A stretch of 64,000 nucleotides of DNA, from contig CABZNL010000001.1 in NCBI GenBank assembly GCA_902527045.1, positions 1-64,000 on the forward strand, written 5' to 3'. The notes beneath the pieces were generated by a model. That model had not been told where the DNA came from and searched no databases. It saw only the letters and a program-made list of their open reading frames with translations. The number at the start of each line of letters is the position of its first letter. Positions within the stretch are counted from its first letter, which is position 1. Below, in pieces: positions 34,774 through 43,464 of the stretch. Source of the DNA: an uncultured Alphaproteobacteria bacterium (GTDB lineage: Bacteria > Pseudomonadota > Alphaproteobacteria > HIMB59). Both the position numbers and the translations under genes were made by a program.

Positions 34774-36639
34774 ATGATTAAATCAAATGCCATAAACAAG
34801 TATTTAAAAAATCAAGCCTCACTTGACTTATTGAGGTTTATTACCTGTGGATCTGTTGATGACGGAAAAAGCACACTCATTGGAAGAATGCTTTATGAAT
34901 CTCAGATGATCTTTGATGATCAAGTTTCTTCTTTAAAAAATGACTCAAAAAAATATGGAACCCAAGGTGAGGATATTGATTTTGCATTACTAGTTGATGG
35001 TTTATCAGCTGAGAGAGAACAAGGTATTACGATTGATGTTGCTTATCGATTTTTCTCAAGTAGTAAAAGAAAGTTCATTGTTGCAGATACACCTGGACAC
35101 GAACAATACACTAGAAATATGGCTACCGGAGCCTCAACAGCTGATATAGCTATCTTACTAATTGATGCTCGAAATGGTATGCTCACACAGACTAAGAGAC
35201 ATTCTTTTATTGTTTCTCTGCTTGGAATTAAAAATATTGTCTTAGCAATTAATAAAATGGATTTAGTTGACTATGATAAAGATATTTATGAAAAGTTAAG
35301 TTCTGAATACTTATCATTTTCAAAAAAATTAAATTTTAACAAAATTAAAAGTATACCCATATCAGCTCTTAAAGGAGATAATATTCATAAAAAATCGAAA
35401 AATATGAAATGGTATTCTGATAAAACTTTATTTGATTATTTAGAAACTACAAAATCTCAAATCACAAATAAAAACGGTTTCATATTTCCTGTACAAAGGG
35501 TTAATCGACCTGATCTAAATTTCAGAGGATACTCTGGAACTATTACTGGTGGGAAAATTAAAAAAGGCGATGAATTAATATCTCTACCATCTAATCAAAA
35601 AGCAAAAGTAAAAGATATTCTGATTGGAGAAAAATCAATAAAATCAGGAGGTTTAAAGCAAAGTGTTACCCTTACTTTGAATAAAGAGATAGATACCTCG
35701 AGGGGCGATGTTCTTTGTTCAAAAAAATCTGTAATAGAAATGGCTGATCAATTTAATTTGAATGTTATTTGGATGTCAGAGGAGAAATGTTTTAATGGAA
35801 GAACCTACTTAGCCAAAATTCATAATATATCTAATAGTATTAAAATTATGAGTATTAAAAAAATATATAATGTAAATACACTTGAATTTAATGGCGGGGA
35901 TGAGTTAAAACTTAATGATATTGCAGAAATTTCTGTCTCATTTAATAAAGACATTCCCTATTCTACTTTTGAAGAAAATAAAACTTTGGGTTCTTTAATA
36001 ATTATTGATCCCATAAGCAATCAAACTATTGGGATGGGTATGATAAATTTTGCTCTTCGAAGATCCCAAAATATCCAACTTCAAAATTTATCAATAAATA
36101 AAAATCTAAGAGAGAAAATTAATGGGCATAAGGGTCAGGTAATTTGGATGACCGGCCTGTCTGGCTCTGGAAAATCTACTTTAGCCAATGAACTTGAAAA
36201 AAAATTATACTCCCAAGGTAAAAAAACCTACATTCTTGATGGAGACAATATTAGATATGGACTAAATAAAGATTTAGGTTTTACAGATAAAGATCGAGTA
36301 GAAAATATAAGAAGAGTAGCAGAAGTCGCAAAGCTTATGTGCGATGCTGGGCTTATAGTCATCACTGCTTTTATATCGCCATTTAGATTAGAAAGAGAAA
36401 TGGCTCGATCACTTTTTGAAAAAAGTGATTTCAAAGAAATTTTTATTTCCACTCCTTTAAAAGTAGCCGAAAAAAGAGATCCTAAGGGTTTGTATAGAAA
36501 AGCTAGGCAAGGAAAAATACCAAACTTTACAGGTATAGACAGTGTCTATGAAAAACCAATAAATCCAGATTTAGAAATTGATACTTCTAAGATTTCTTTA
36601 GGTGAGGCGATAAAAAAAATATTGAATATTATTGTTTAA
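34774..36639 (+). CDS. cysNC: bifunctional sulfate adenylyltransferase subunit 1 / APS kinase (CysN-CysC, NodQ-like)
   Basis: [42 protein letters not shown]-terminal [36 protein letters not shown]. Confidence 0.95.
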   Translation: MIKSNAINKYLKNQASLDLLRFITCGSVDDGKSTLIGRMLYESQMIFDDQVSSLKNDSKKYGTQGEDIDFALLVDGLSAEREQGITIDVAYRFFSSSKRKFIVADTPGHEQYTRNMATGASTADIAILLIDARNGMLTQTKRHSFIVSLLGIKNIVLAINKMDLVDYDKDIYEKLSSEYLSFSKKLNFNKIKSIPISALKGDNIHKKSKNMKWYSDKTLFDYLETTKSQITNKNGFIFPVQRVNRPDLNFRGYSGTITGGKIKKGDELISLPSNQKAKVKDILIGEKSIKSGGLKQSVTLTLNKEIDTSRGDVLCSKKSVIEMADQFNLNVIWMSEEKCFNGRTYLAKIHNISNSIKIMSIKKIYNVNTLEFNGGDELKLNDIAEISVSFNKDIPYSTFEENKTLGSLIIIDPISNQTIGMGMINFALRRSQNIQLQNLSINKNLREKINGHKGQVIWMTGLSGSGKSTLANELEKKLYSQGKKTYILDGDNIRYGLNKDLGFTDKDRVENIRRVAEVAKLMCDAGLIVITAFISPFRLEREMARSLFEKSDFKEIFISTPLKVAEKRDPKGLYRKARQGKIPNFTGIDSVYEKPINPDLEIDTSKISLGEAIKKILNIIV

Positions 36640-37072
36640 GTTGAATTTCAACTTGAGTAAACTTAGTCATATCAAAAACTATATTTTCAAAAACAACGTC
36701 TTCAAATTTATAGTTAGGATTTAAAGAAAAACCAAATGGTTCTAGAGGCTGTCCTTTAAAATTTTTTGTGAATTGCCCATCTCCGTCAGTGTCTTGAAAC
36801 ACAAACAAGCCAATACTTATATGAGGAAATGCCTTTAAATTTATTTTATTAAATTTGTTTATATCTGGCTCAATGACGATAAATAATGGAGCAGAGTTCT
36901 TTTCAAAAAAATATTTCCTATCATATCCAAGCACGTGAATTGAACTAGTTGCATCAACAAATCCAGTAACTTTTGCTATGAGGTGATCAGAATATGACAA
37001 ATTTATTACAAAAAAAGACTGAAAAATAACATAAAAAATAAACTTCAATAAAGAAGATAATTGCCTGTGCAT
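36629..37072 (-). CDS. DUF2141 family secreted protein
   Basis: [32 protein letters not shown] pattern plus signal peptide. Confidence 0.65.
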   Translation of the reverse strand: MHRQLSSLLKFIFYVIFQSFFVINLSYSDHLIAKVTGFVDATSSIHVLGYDRKYFFEKNSAPLFIVIEPDINKFNKINLKAFPHISIGLFVFQDTDGDGQFTKNFKGQPLEPFGFSLNPNYKFEDVVFENIVFDMTKFTQVEIQLKQ

Positions 37073-37284
37073 AACTTTTTAAAGATTAATATTTTTTCTC
37101 AATAATTACACATGCAAATTGAGAATTTTGTTTTAAAAAGAACAAAATACAAAAAAAACTTGATATATTTAGATTTTTTGTTGTTAAAACCAAAATGAAA
37201 ATATCACATATTTATAAATAAACTAGATACCTAACAAATTAGTGTGGATAACTCTGTTTAAAAGTATTAACTTATTTTCCAATT

Positions 37285-37575
37285 ATGAAAAAGGGATACA
37301 TTATTGTTAGGGTTTCCATACATGACCCCGAATTATTTCAAAAATATCCTGTTTTATCCACAGAAGTCATGAAGAAATATGGAGGAAAGTACATAATAAG
37401 GGGGGGCAAATTTAAAGTTGTCGAAGGAGAGTGGCCTGCCGATAGAACTACGGTCGTAGAATTTGACAGCTTTGAAAATGCCAAAAAATGCTATGAATCT
37501 ATTGATTATTTAAAAGCCATGGATATTAGACAAAAAAGTACAAAAAGTGACCTAATTTTAATAGAAGGATATTAA
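37285..37575 (+). CDS. DUF1330 family protein
   Basis: KGYIIVRVSIHDPELFQKY, GGKYIIRGGKFKVVEGEW, RTTVVEFDSFENAKKCYES. Confidence 0.88.
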   Translation: MKKGYIIVRVSIHDPELFQKYPVLSTEVMKKYGGKYIIRGGKFKVVEGEWPADRTTVVEFDSFENAKKCYESIDYLKAMDIRQKSTKSDLILIEGY

Positions 37576-37751
37576 TTTTTTTTAAAAAAGGTATCAGCTA
37601 GCTTTAGTTTATCTTTTTTCTTCTTTAATAATGCTTCAAGGTTAATGATTTCAGATTTATGATCATTAATCATTCCCTCAATTTCCTCAACACTCAAGTC
37701 ATCCAAATCTAATGATTTCGGTTTTTTTGTAGGCTCTTCCTCATCAAACAT
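37572..37751 (-). CDS. DUF1192 family small protein (not in ORF track)
   Basis: 59 aa: MFDEEEPTKKPKSLDLDDLSVEEIEGMINDHKSEIINLEALLKKKKDKLKLADTFFKKN; matches the DUF1192 pattern (LSVEEL...I..L..EI..LEA.....A...FFK). Confidence 0.75.
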   Translation of the reverse strand: MFDEEEPTKKPKSLDLDDLSVEEIEGMINDHKSEIINLEALLKKKKDKLKLADTFFKKN

Positions 37752-37825
37752 TCTTAATTTTAATATATTTCAATTTTAAGTTTAAATAAATTGACTTTTA
37801 ATGTGATTTTTTCATAATTTCGAAT

Positions 37826-37984
37826 ATGTCCAAAAAACTCTTATTAATATTAATTTCTTTATTATTTTTTACTACAAGTTGTGCAACTGTAAGTGAAAAG
37901 GCAAATGACGCCTACGACACAGTAGCAGGAGCAGTATCTTCAGGTTACAATAAAGTTAAAGATACCGTTACTGGCGACGACTAA
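37826..37984 (+). CDS. small lipoprotein (entericidin-like)
   Basis: 52 aa: MSKKLLLILISLLFFTTSCATVSEKANDAYDTVAGAVSSGYNKVKDTVTGDD; lipobox TTSC. Confidence 0.65.
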   Translation: MSKKLLLILISLLFFTTSCATVSEKANDAYDTVAGAVSSGYNKVKDTVTGDD

Positions 37985-38039
37985 AATAAATAAATCTATT
38001 TGAAATTCTTAAATTGAATTCAAACAGTCGACTAATCTT

Positions 38040-38765
38040 ATGAAATTTTTATCTCTTCAACACATCGATATTGAAGACCCTGGGACTTTTAAAGATTATC
38101 TTTTAGCAGATGGTCATGAAATCACAACCATACAGCTAGATCAGGGAGATATGATTCCAACAAATCTTGATAGCTATGATGCAATGCTTTGCATGGGAGG
38201 TCCAATGGATACTTTTATGGAAAATGAATATCCTTGGTTAATTGAAGAAAAAAAAGCAATTGCAGAATATGTCCTCAATCTTAAAAAACCATTTTTGGGG
38301 TTTTGCTTGGGATGTCAACTTCTAGGTGAGGTGCTAGGAGGTAAAGTTGTAGAGTCAATACCACCAGAAATTGGTGTTTTAGATATTGATATAGACAAAA
38401 ATGCAAAAGATGATCGTGTGTTTAATTTTCTTCCAAAAAAGATTAAAGCTCTTCAATGGCACTCTTATGAAGTAATTGGATTAGATAATAATGCAAAGAT
38501 TCAAGTTATTGGCACGTCACCCTCGACGAGGTATCAAATTTTTGGTTATGAAAACTATGCCTATGGAATTCAATTTCATTTAGAAATTCGAAAGACCACA
38601 GTTGATGATTGGGCTAAGGTTCCTGAGTATAAAAATGCCCTAGAAAAATCTCTTGGAGCTGATGCCTTACCTCAAATGAAAGACATGGTAGGCAAAGAGA
38701 TTGATACGATGATGCAACAGTGCAACCAAATGTATAAGAACTTCGTTAACATTATTAAAAGTTAA
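38040..38765 (+). CDS. class I glutamine amidotransferase (GMP synthase-like domain)
   Basis: LCMGGPMDT, FLGFCLGCQLLGEVLGG, GIQFHLE. Confidence 0.87.
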   Translation: MKFLSLQHIDIEDPGTFKDYLLADGHEITTIQLDQGDMIPTNLDSYDAMLCMGGPMDTFMENEYPWLIEEKKAIAEYVLNLKKPFLGFCLGCQLLGEVLGGKVVESIPPEIGVLDIDIDKNAKDDRVFNFLPKKIKALQWHSYEVIGLDNNAKIQVIGTSPSTRYQIFGYENYAYGIQFHLEIRKTTVDDWAKVPEYKNALEKSLGADALPQMKDMVGKEIDTMMQQCNQMYKNFVNIIKS

Positions 38766-38784
38766 TTTTATTTAATTGTTTTAA

Positions 38785-39822
38785 ATGCTAAGAAGAGATT
38801 TTATAAAAAAAATTTTATTATTTTCATTAGCTTTTTTATCTTTTAAAACAAAAACTATGGCAAATTCTCTTTTCAAACCTTTCAATATGGAAGATGGTAT
38901 ATTTCTTAATAACTATGTATTGCATAAAAGTAGTTTCAAAGATTTTTGGAAATGGAGGAAAGAGTCAAATAAACCAATCCCTATTGAGTTTCCTGTAGTC
39001 AAAAATAATCCAGCTTATTTAAAATCCAACAAATCTGAAAAAACAATTACTTGGGTAGGGCATTCAACTTTTTTAATACAAATTGACGGGATTAATATAC
39101 TTACGGACCCTCATTTTACTAAAAGAGCCTCTCCTTTAAGTTTCATGGGTCCATCAAGAACGACACCACCAGGTTTGAATATTGATGACTTGCCGTTTAT
39201 AGATTTAATTTTAATTTCTCACAATCACTATGATCATCTTGATGCGCAAACTATTAAGCTATTATTAAAAAAACAGAACATTAACCAACCAACTTTTTTT
39301 GTACCCCTAAAATTAAAAGAAACTATTTCAAAACTAGGTGCAAGTAATGTGATTGAACATGAATGGTGGCAGATGTCTAAATATAAAAATTTAGAAATCC
39401 ACTCTGTTCCAGTTCAACATTGGAGTAAAAGAACATTTAACGATACAAACAAAACACTATGGTGTGGGTGGGTTGTAAAAACTAATAATTTTAAATATTT
39501 TTTTGTAGGAGATACTGGTTACTCAAAAGATTTTCATGACATTCAAAAGAAGTTTGGTGAATTTAATTTATCTACAATACCTATTGGGGCATATGAACCT
39601 AGATGGTTTATGAAAGACTCACATTGCAATGTGGAAGAGGCAATTCAAATTCATAGAGATGTTAATTCAAAACAATCTATAGCAATGCATTGGGGAACTT
39701 TTCAACTTACTGATGAACCAATGGATGAACCAATTAAATTACTTAAACAACTATCAAAAAAATTGAAATTAAAAAAAGATGAGTTTTCTTATATGACCCA
39801 CGGTCAAACAAGAAAAATTTAA
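38785..39822 (+). CDS. MBL-fold metallo-hydrolase (NAPE-PLD/UlaG-like)
   Basis: WVGHSTFLIQIDGINILTDPHF, LISHNHYDHLD, FVGDTGYS, AMHWGTFQL. Confidence 0.9.
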   Translation: MLRRDFIKKILLFSLAFLSFKTKTMANSLFKPFNMEDGIFLNNYVLHKSSFKDFWKWRKESNKPIPIEFPVVKNNPAYLKSNKSEKTITWVGHSTFLIQIDGINILTDPHFTKRASPLSFMGPSRTTPPGLNIDDLPFIDLILISHNHYDHLDAQTIKLLLKKQNINQPTFFVPLKLKETISKLGASNVIEHEWWQMSKYKNLEIHSVPVQHWSKRTFNDTNKTLWCGWVVKTNNFKYFFVGDTGYSKDFHDIQKKFGEFNLSTIPIGAYEPRWFMKDSHCNVEEAIQIHRDVNSKQSIAMHWGTFQLTDEPMDEPIKLLKQLSKKLKLKKDEFSYMTHGQTRKI

Positions 39823-39995
39823 GTAAAGTAATTATAAGTTTGATAACCTAAAGAAATTAATATCACTATTAAGGCCCAAATACTTAAATTACTAAGCAAT
39901 TGTTTAAATGATGAGTTAGTCTCTAAAAAACGAGGTCCTATTAAAATTAATAGACAGATTAAGTAAATTATTGGCATAAATATATCTGCTGACAT
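39819..39995 (-). CDS. small membrane protein (not in ORF track)
   Basis: 58 aa: MSADIFMPIIYLICLLILIGPRFLETNSSFKQLLSNLSIWALIVILISLGYQTYNYFT; start overlaps upstream stop (TAATG). Confidence 0.55.
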   Translation of the reverse strand: MSADIFMPIIYLICLLILIGPRFLETNSSFKQLLSNLSIWALIVILISLGYQTYNYFT

Positions 39996-40174
39996 TATTT
40001 ATCCTCTTTTAATTTTTCTAAATTTATTTCTTCTGAAAAATGATCATTAAGAATTGAAAGATCATTATTTTTTTTTGGATTTTTTAAGATAAATATCTCA
40101 TTTTCTAATTCTTGAATTTTTTCTTTCAGCTTTGCTATTATCTCTTTGTCATTATCTTTAGTTGTATTATTCAC
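39995..40174 (-). CDS. small coiled-coil-like protein, GTG start (not in ORF track)
   Basis: 59 aa: (M)NNTTKDNDKEIIAKLKEKIQELENEIFILKNPKKNNDLSILNDHFSEEINLEKLKEDK; coupled to the next small gene. Confidence 0.5.
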   Translation of the reverse strand: MNNTTKDNDKEIIAKLKEKIQELENEIFILKNPKKNNDLSILNDHFSEEINLEKLKEDK

Positions 40175-40197
40175 ATTATTTATCTAGTGTCATAAAA

Positions 40198-40617
40198 GTG
40201 CATATTCAAGTAAAAATATTAATTTTTGCAACTGGCTGGATGGTATTTAGAGCAGTTGGCTCAGGTCTATTTCTTACCCTTGGCGCTATAGGGAGTGAGA
40301 GATCTGCATCATCAGATTGGACTATAGCATTTCTTGGCGATTTCGTGATTGGGACAACTGCATTAATTCTTGCATATAAGATATGGAAAAATCCCTCTGC
40401 TTTACTTTGGGGAATTTTGCTAGCTTGGAATGCTGTTGGAATATTTGATTTATTTGGAGCGTTATCACATTCTTTTACAGCTCCTTTCTCACCTTTTCCA
40501 GAGATTGGAATTAATGAAATGAGCATAAGAACAATTTTAAGTTTAAACACATTAATACAATTTATTGCTCTTTTATTAATGTTTCGACCACAGGTGAAAG
40601 CCTATTTTAGAGTTTAA
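40198..40617 (+). CDS. membrane protein, unknown
   Basis: ORF extends to 40162 but GTG at 40198 is a more likely start; several TM segments (VHIQVKILIFATGWMVFRAVGSGLFL...). Confidence 0.65.
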   Translation: MHIQVKILIFATGWMVFRAVGSGLFLTLGAIGSERSASSDWTIAFLGDFVIGTTALILAYKIWKNPSALLWGILLAWNAVGIFDLFGALSHSFTAPFSPFPEIGINEMSIRTILSLNTLIQFIALLLMFRPQVKAYFRV

Positions 40618-40679
40618 AAAGAATATATAAATTAAGTTAATGGTTCTGTGGTGAAACGGATATCACACTTGACGACGGA
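40616..40679 (+). repeat. left copy of a 64-bp direct repeat containing the 5' half of tRNA-Arg (truncated tRNA)
   Basis: By eye 60/64 identical to 41763-41826 (offset 1147 bp); identity ends just after the anticodon. Confidence 0.92.
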
Positions 40680-40752
40680 AATCCTACGTCTCTTTAATTC
40701 ATTTATTATCAATATTATTCTGAGAGCTTAAACAACATTTTATCTATGTACC

Positions 40753-40770
40753 CCGTAATGTGCCCGTAAT
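40753..40770 (+). repeat. CCGTAAT direct-repeat pair, 11-bp period (candidate integrase arm sites, left)
   Basis: CCGTAATGTGCCCGTAAT; CCGTAAT at 40753 and 40764. Confidence 0.55.
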
Positions 40771-40805
40771 AAAAATAAAATATTTTTTTTGAATTTTAAC
40801 TTTTT

Positions 40806-41708
40806 TTATTTTAAAAAATTTATTGGTAATTTAACAATAGAATGGTTGTGAAATTTTTTATCATTTTTATCATGCATAAATAATTCATATTTTTCGATTG
40901 TTTGAGAAAATAATTTTTTGCATTCTGTCTTATCAAGTAACTTTTCACATTTAGACTCCGCATTCACACCATCAAAATAAATGACTCGCTGTGGAATTAT
41001 CTCGGTATTAAATACTTTTTTGTAACGTGAAATTGCAGATGCGTATAATCCATATCTTAGATTTAGTTCCTCACCCTTAGATGTATTACTTGTTCCTTTA
41101 AAATCTACTTTTAAAATGCCATCTATCCATACCTTCATGAAACCTTTGTCCTCGTCTGGATGCCAATTTGTGTTAAAAATTATTTCTGTCCATTGGCCTA
41201 AAAGTTCATCATTTCTTTTTAAAACTATTTCAGAGTCCTCAAAAGAGTCATTATTCCTGTTGAAAGTCAGTCCTGCATGAGTGTGACGAAACATAACTAA
41301 AACTTTAGATGGATTATGTCTTTTCCATTGAATTAAAGACATTGTAGCTGGGGCAATAGAGTTAAAGTCTTTAGGAAGCAAAATATTAAACTTATACCAC
41401 TTCACTTTTTTCCACTCTTCGTGGCTATAATATATTTCAGACCTCTCTCTATCAGTATCACAGTCACTAGATTTAGGCTCTTCTCCGCATTCTCCATTGT
41501 TAACTTCAAACATAATAGATTTATCTCCAATAATTGAATTATTACTCACTGAAATTGGATTTTTAGCATATTGAGAAATTAATGGATGAAATTCTTCAGG
41601 AATTATTTCTCCAAAACCATCTTCTTTTAGAGCCTTTTTAATTTTATTAAAATTCGAGCCAAGCACTAAACTGGGTAGAAATATAAATAGAATAAAGAAT
41701 ATTTTCAT
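40806..41708 (-). CDS. secreted polysaccharide lyase-like protein (heparin-lyase-I / concanavalin-like fold)
   Basis: Signal peptide MKIFFILFIFLPSLVLG; DRERSEIYYSHEEWKKVKWYKFNILLPKDF, MSLIQWKRH, WTEIIFNTNWHPDEDKGFMKVWIDG, RYGLYASAISR. Confidence 0.72.
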   Translation of the reverse strand: MKIFFILFIFLPSLVLGSNFNKIKKALKEDGFGEIIPEEFHPLISQYAKNPISVSNNSIIGDKSIMFEVNNGECGEEPKSSDCDTDRERSEIYYSHEEWKKVKWYKFNILLPKDFNSIAPATMSLIQWKRHNPSKVLVMFRHTHAGLTFNRNNDSFEDSEIVLKRNDELLGQWTEIIFNTNWHPDEDKGFMKVWIDGILKVDFKGTSNTSKGEELNLRYGLYASAISRYKKVFNTEIIPQRVIYFDGVNAESKCEKLLDKTECKKLFSQTIEKYELFMHDKNDKKFHNHSIVKLPINFLK

Positions 41709-41716
41709 AGATTTGC

Positions 41717-41734
41717 CCGTAATGATTCCGTAAT
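41717..41734 (+). repeat. CCGTAAT direct-repeat pair, 11-bp period (candidate integrase arm sites, right)
   Basis: CCGTAATGATTCCGTAAT; CCGTAAT at 41717 and 41728. Confidence 0.55.
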
Positions 41735-41762
41735 CAACATTGTATTGAATTTTATTATTAAA

Positions 41763-41826
41763 AAAAAGAGTATATAAATCAAGCTAATGGTTCTGTGGTG
41801 AAACGGATATCACACTTGACTACGGA
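41763..41826 (+). repeat. right copy of the 64-bp direct repeat (5' flank and 5' half of intact tRNA-Arg)
   Basis: Matches 40616-40679 with 4 mismatches. Confidence 0.92.
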
Positions 41827-41863
41827 TCAAGAATTCAGGGTTCGAATCCTTGCAGAACCGCCA
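41789..41863 (+). tRNA. tRNA-Arg(ACG), CCA encoded
   Basis: Cloverleaf: acceptor GGTTCTG/CAGAACC, anticodon stem CTTGA-CTACGGA-TCAAG, T arm CAGGG-TTCGAAT-CCTTG, GCCA end. Confidence 0.93.
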
Positions 41864-41865
41864 AT

Positions 41866-42696
41866 TTAAACTTTTAAATTATCAATTAATCTAACTTTAC
41901 CTTTGAAGATTGCATAAAAAAGTCTGGCTTGAGATAAAGTACCTACAAAACTAAGATCAGTATCATTTCTGAATTCAAAATAATCAAACTTATCAATATC
42001 TTGTGATTTCATAAAATCATTTGCTCTTTGGTTAGCGGTCTCAATGTCTAAGGACTCTTCAAGAGAGATTATAAAATTTTTAATTTTTTTATGAAAATCT
42101 ACAAAATCTTGAGTTTGCTTTTTACTTAGTTTTTTATTTCTTGATGAATAAGCTATTCCCTCTTCGTGTCTTTGTGTTGGGACAGAAACTAAGTCTAAAG
42201 ATTTGTATTTTTCTTCAATAAATTTCTCAATGATCTTTAGTTGCTGATAATCTTTTTCGCCAAAATAAACTTTATTACTTTTTATAATTGAAAAAAATTT
42301 ATCAAGAACAGTGATAACACCGTCAAAGTGTCCTTTTCTAAATTTATCACAAAGAATATCTTTAAAATTTTTATTATTCAGTAGCGTTTGATCATTTTTA
42401 AATATTTCTTCAGATGAGGGTTCAAATAGTATGTCTACCTCATTGTCTGTGCAGAAATCATAGTCAAAACCTTTATTCCTTGGGTAAGTTTCAAAATCCT
42501 CTTTACTACTAAATTGTTTTTCATTAACAAAAATACTCACAATAGTTTTGTGATTATCTTTTTTTGATTGCTTGATTAATTCACCATGTCCTTTGTGAAG
42601 AGCTCCCATTGTTGGCACATAACCAATTGAATATTTTCGATTTTGATAAGCGCTCAAATAGGACTGCAAATTAGAAATATCTTTAATTATCAGCAT
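41866..42696 (-). CDS. panC: pantoate--beta-alanine ligase
   Basis: GYVPTMGALHKGHGELI, YFGEKDYQQL, EGIAYSSRNKKL. Confidence 0.93.
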   Translation of the reverse strand: MLIIKDISNLQSYLSAYQNRKYSIGYVPTMGALHKGHGELIKQSKKDNHKTIVSIFVNEKQFSSKEDFETYPRNKGFDYDFCTDNEVDILFEPSSEEIFKNDQTLLNNKNFKDILCDKFRKGHFDGVITVLDKFFSIIKSNKVYFGEKDYQQLKIIEKFIEEKYKSLDLVSVPTQRHEEGIAYSSRNKKLSKKQTQDFVDFHKKIKNFIISLEESLDIETANQRANDFMKSQDIDKFDYFEFRNDTDLSFVGTLSQARLFYAIFKGKVRLIDNLKV

Positions 42697-42769
42697 AATT
42701 TGTTTTTATTTATTGACTTCATATCAATAATTGTTAAATGTAGGAACCTATTTTTTAGGTGTAATAATA

Positions 42770-42904
42770 ATGAAAAGAACATATCAACCCAGCCAATTAG
42801 TTAGAAAAAGAAGACACGGTTTTCGTTCTAGAATGGCAACTGTTGGCGGTCGTAAAGTTATTAATGCAAGAAGAGCTAAAGGTCGATCAAGACTATCAGC
42901 TTAA
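42770..42904 (+). CDS. rpmH: 50S ribosomal protein L34
   Basis: 44 aa [44 protein letters not shown] (below ORF-track cutoff). Confidence 0.97.
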   Translation: MKRTYQPSQLVRKRRHGFRSRMATVGGRKVINARRAKGRSRLSA

Positions 42905-42907
42905 TTA

Positions 42908-43237
42908 TTGAGACTCCCAACTCTAAAAAAATCATCCGAATTTTCTCAAATTAGAAATAAAGGTCACTACTTTAAAAGTACATATTTTAATGGTTATATT
43001 CTCCATGATGCTGATTTAGATTCTTTTCTAGTTGGTATCATTGCAAGTAAAAAGCTTGGAAATGCCGTTGAAAGGAATAGAGCTAAAAGAAGAACCAGAG
43101 AAGCTATTCGTACGAGCAGTCTTATAAATACATTAAATCAAGTTAAATTTGTGTTAATACTAAAAAAAACAGTTTTGAAAGTACCTTTTATTGATTTAAA
43201 ACAAGATATTGAAAAATTCATATCATATGAAAAATAA
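42908..43237 (+). CDS. rnpA: ribonuclease P protein component
   Basis: GIIASKKLGNAVERNRAKRRTREAIR; TTG start; 3 bp after rpmH. Confidence 0.92.
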   Translation: MRLPTLKKSSEFSQIRNKGHYFKSTYFNGYILHDADLDSFLVGIIASKKLGNAVERNRAKRRTREAIRTSSLINTLNQVKFVLILKKTVLKVPFIDLKQDIEKFISYEK

Positions 43238-43463
43238 TATTAAAAAACTCTGGAAGATAATTTTTATTACTCCTATAAAGATCTATCAGTTATTTATATC
43301 ACCTATGTTACCTAACACTTGTAGACATCTTCCAACATGCTCTCAATATACAATTGAAGCCATTCAAAAATTTGGTGTTTTAAAAGGGATAACAAAAGGA
43401 ACTCTTCGAATTCTAAAATGTAACCCTTTAGGTTCATCGGGTTACGATCCTGTAAGAAAATAA
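43209..43463 (+). CDS. yidD: membrane protein insertion efficiency factor YidD
   Basis: IYQLFISPMLPNTCRHLPTCSQYTIEAIQKFG, CNPLGSSGYDPV. Confidence 0.93.
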   Translation: MKNSYHMKNNIKKLWKIIFITPIKIYQLFISPMLPNTCRHLPTCSQYTIEAIQKFGVLKGITKGTLRILKCNPLGSSGYDPVRK

Positions 43464-43464
43464 T

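Larger units (their letters stand above)
40642..41788. mobile_element. putative minimal tRNA-Arg-associated integrative island (one cargo gene, no integrase)
   Basis: Bounded by truncated and intact tRNA-Arg copies; internal 11-bp-spaced CCGTAAT pairs at both ends; carries only a lyase-like gene. Confidence 0.55.

Noticed and set aside
40642-40679. Functional second tRNA-Arg gene
   Set aside because: Similarity stops just after the anticodon; no 3' half, T arm or CCA follows, so it cannot fold as a tRNA.
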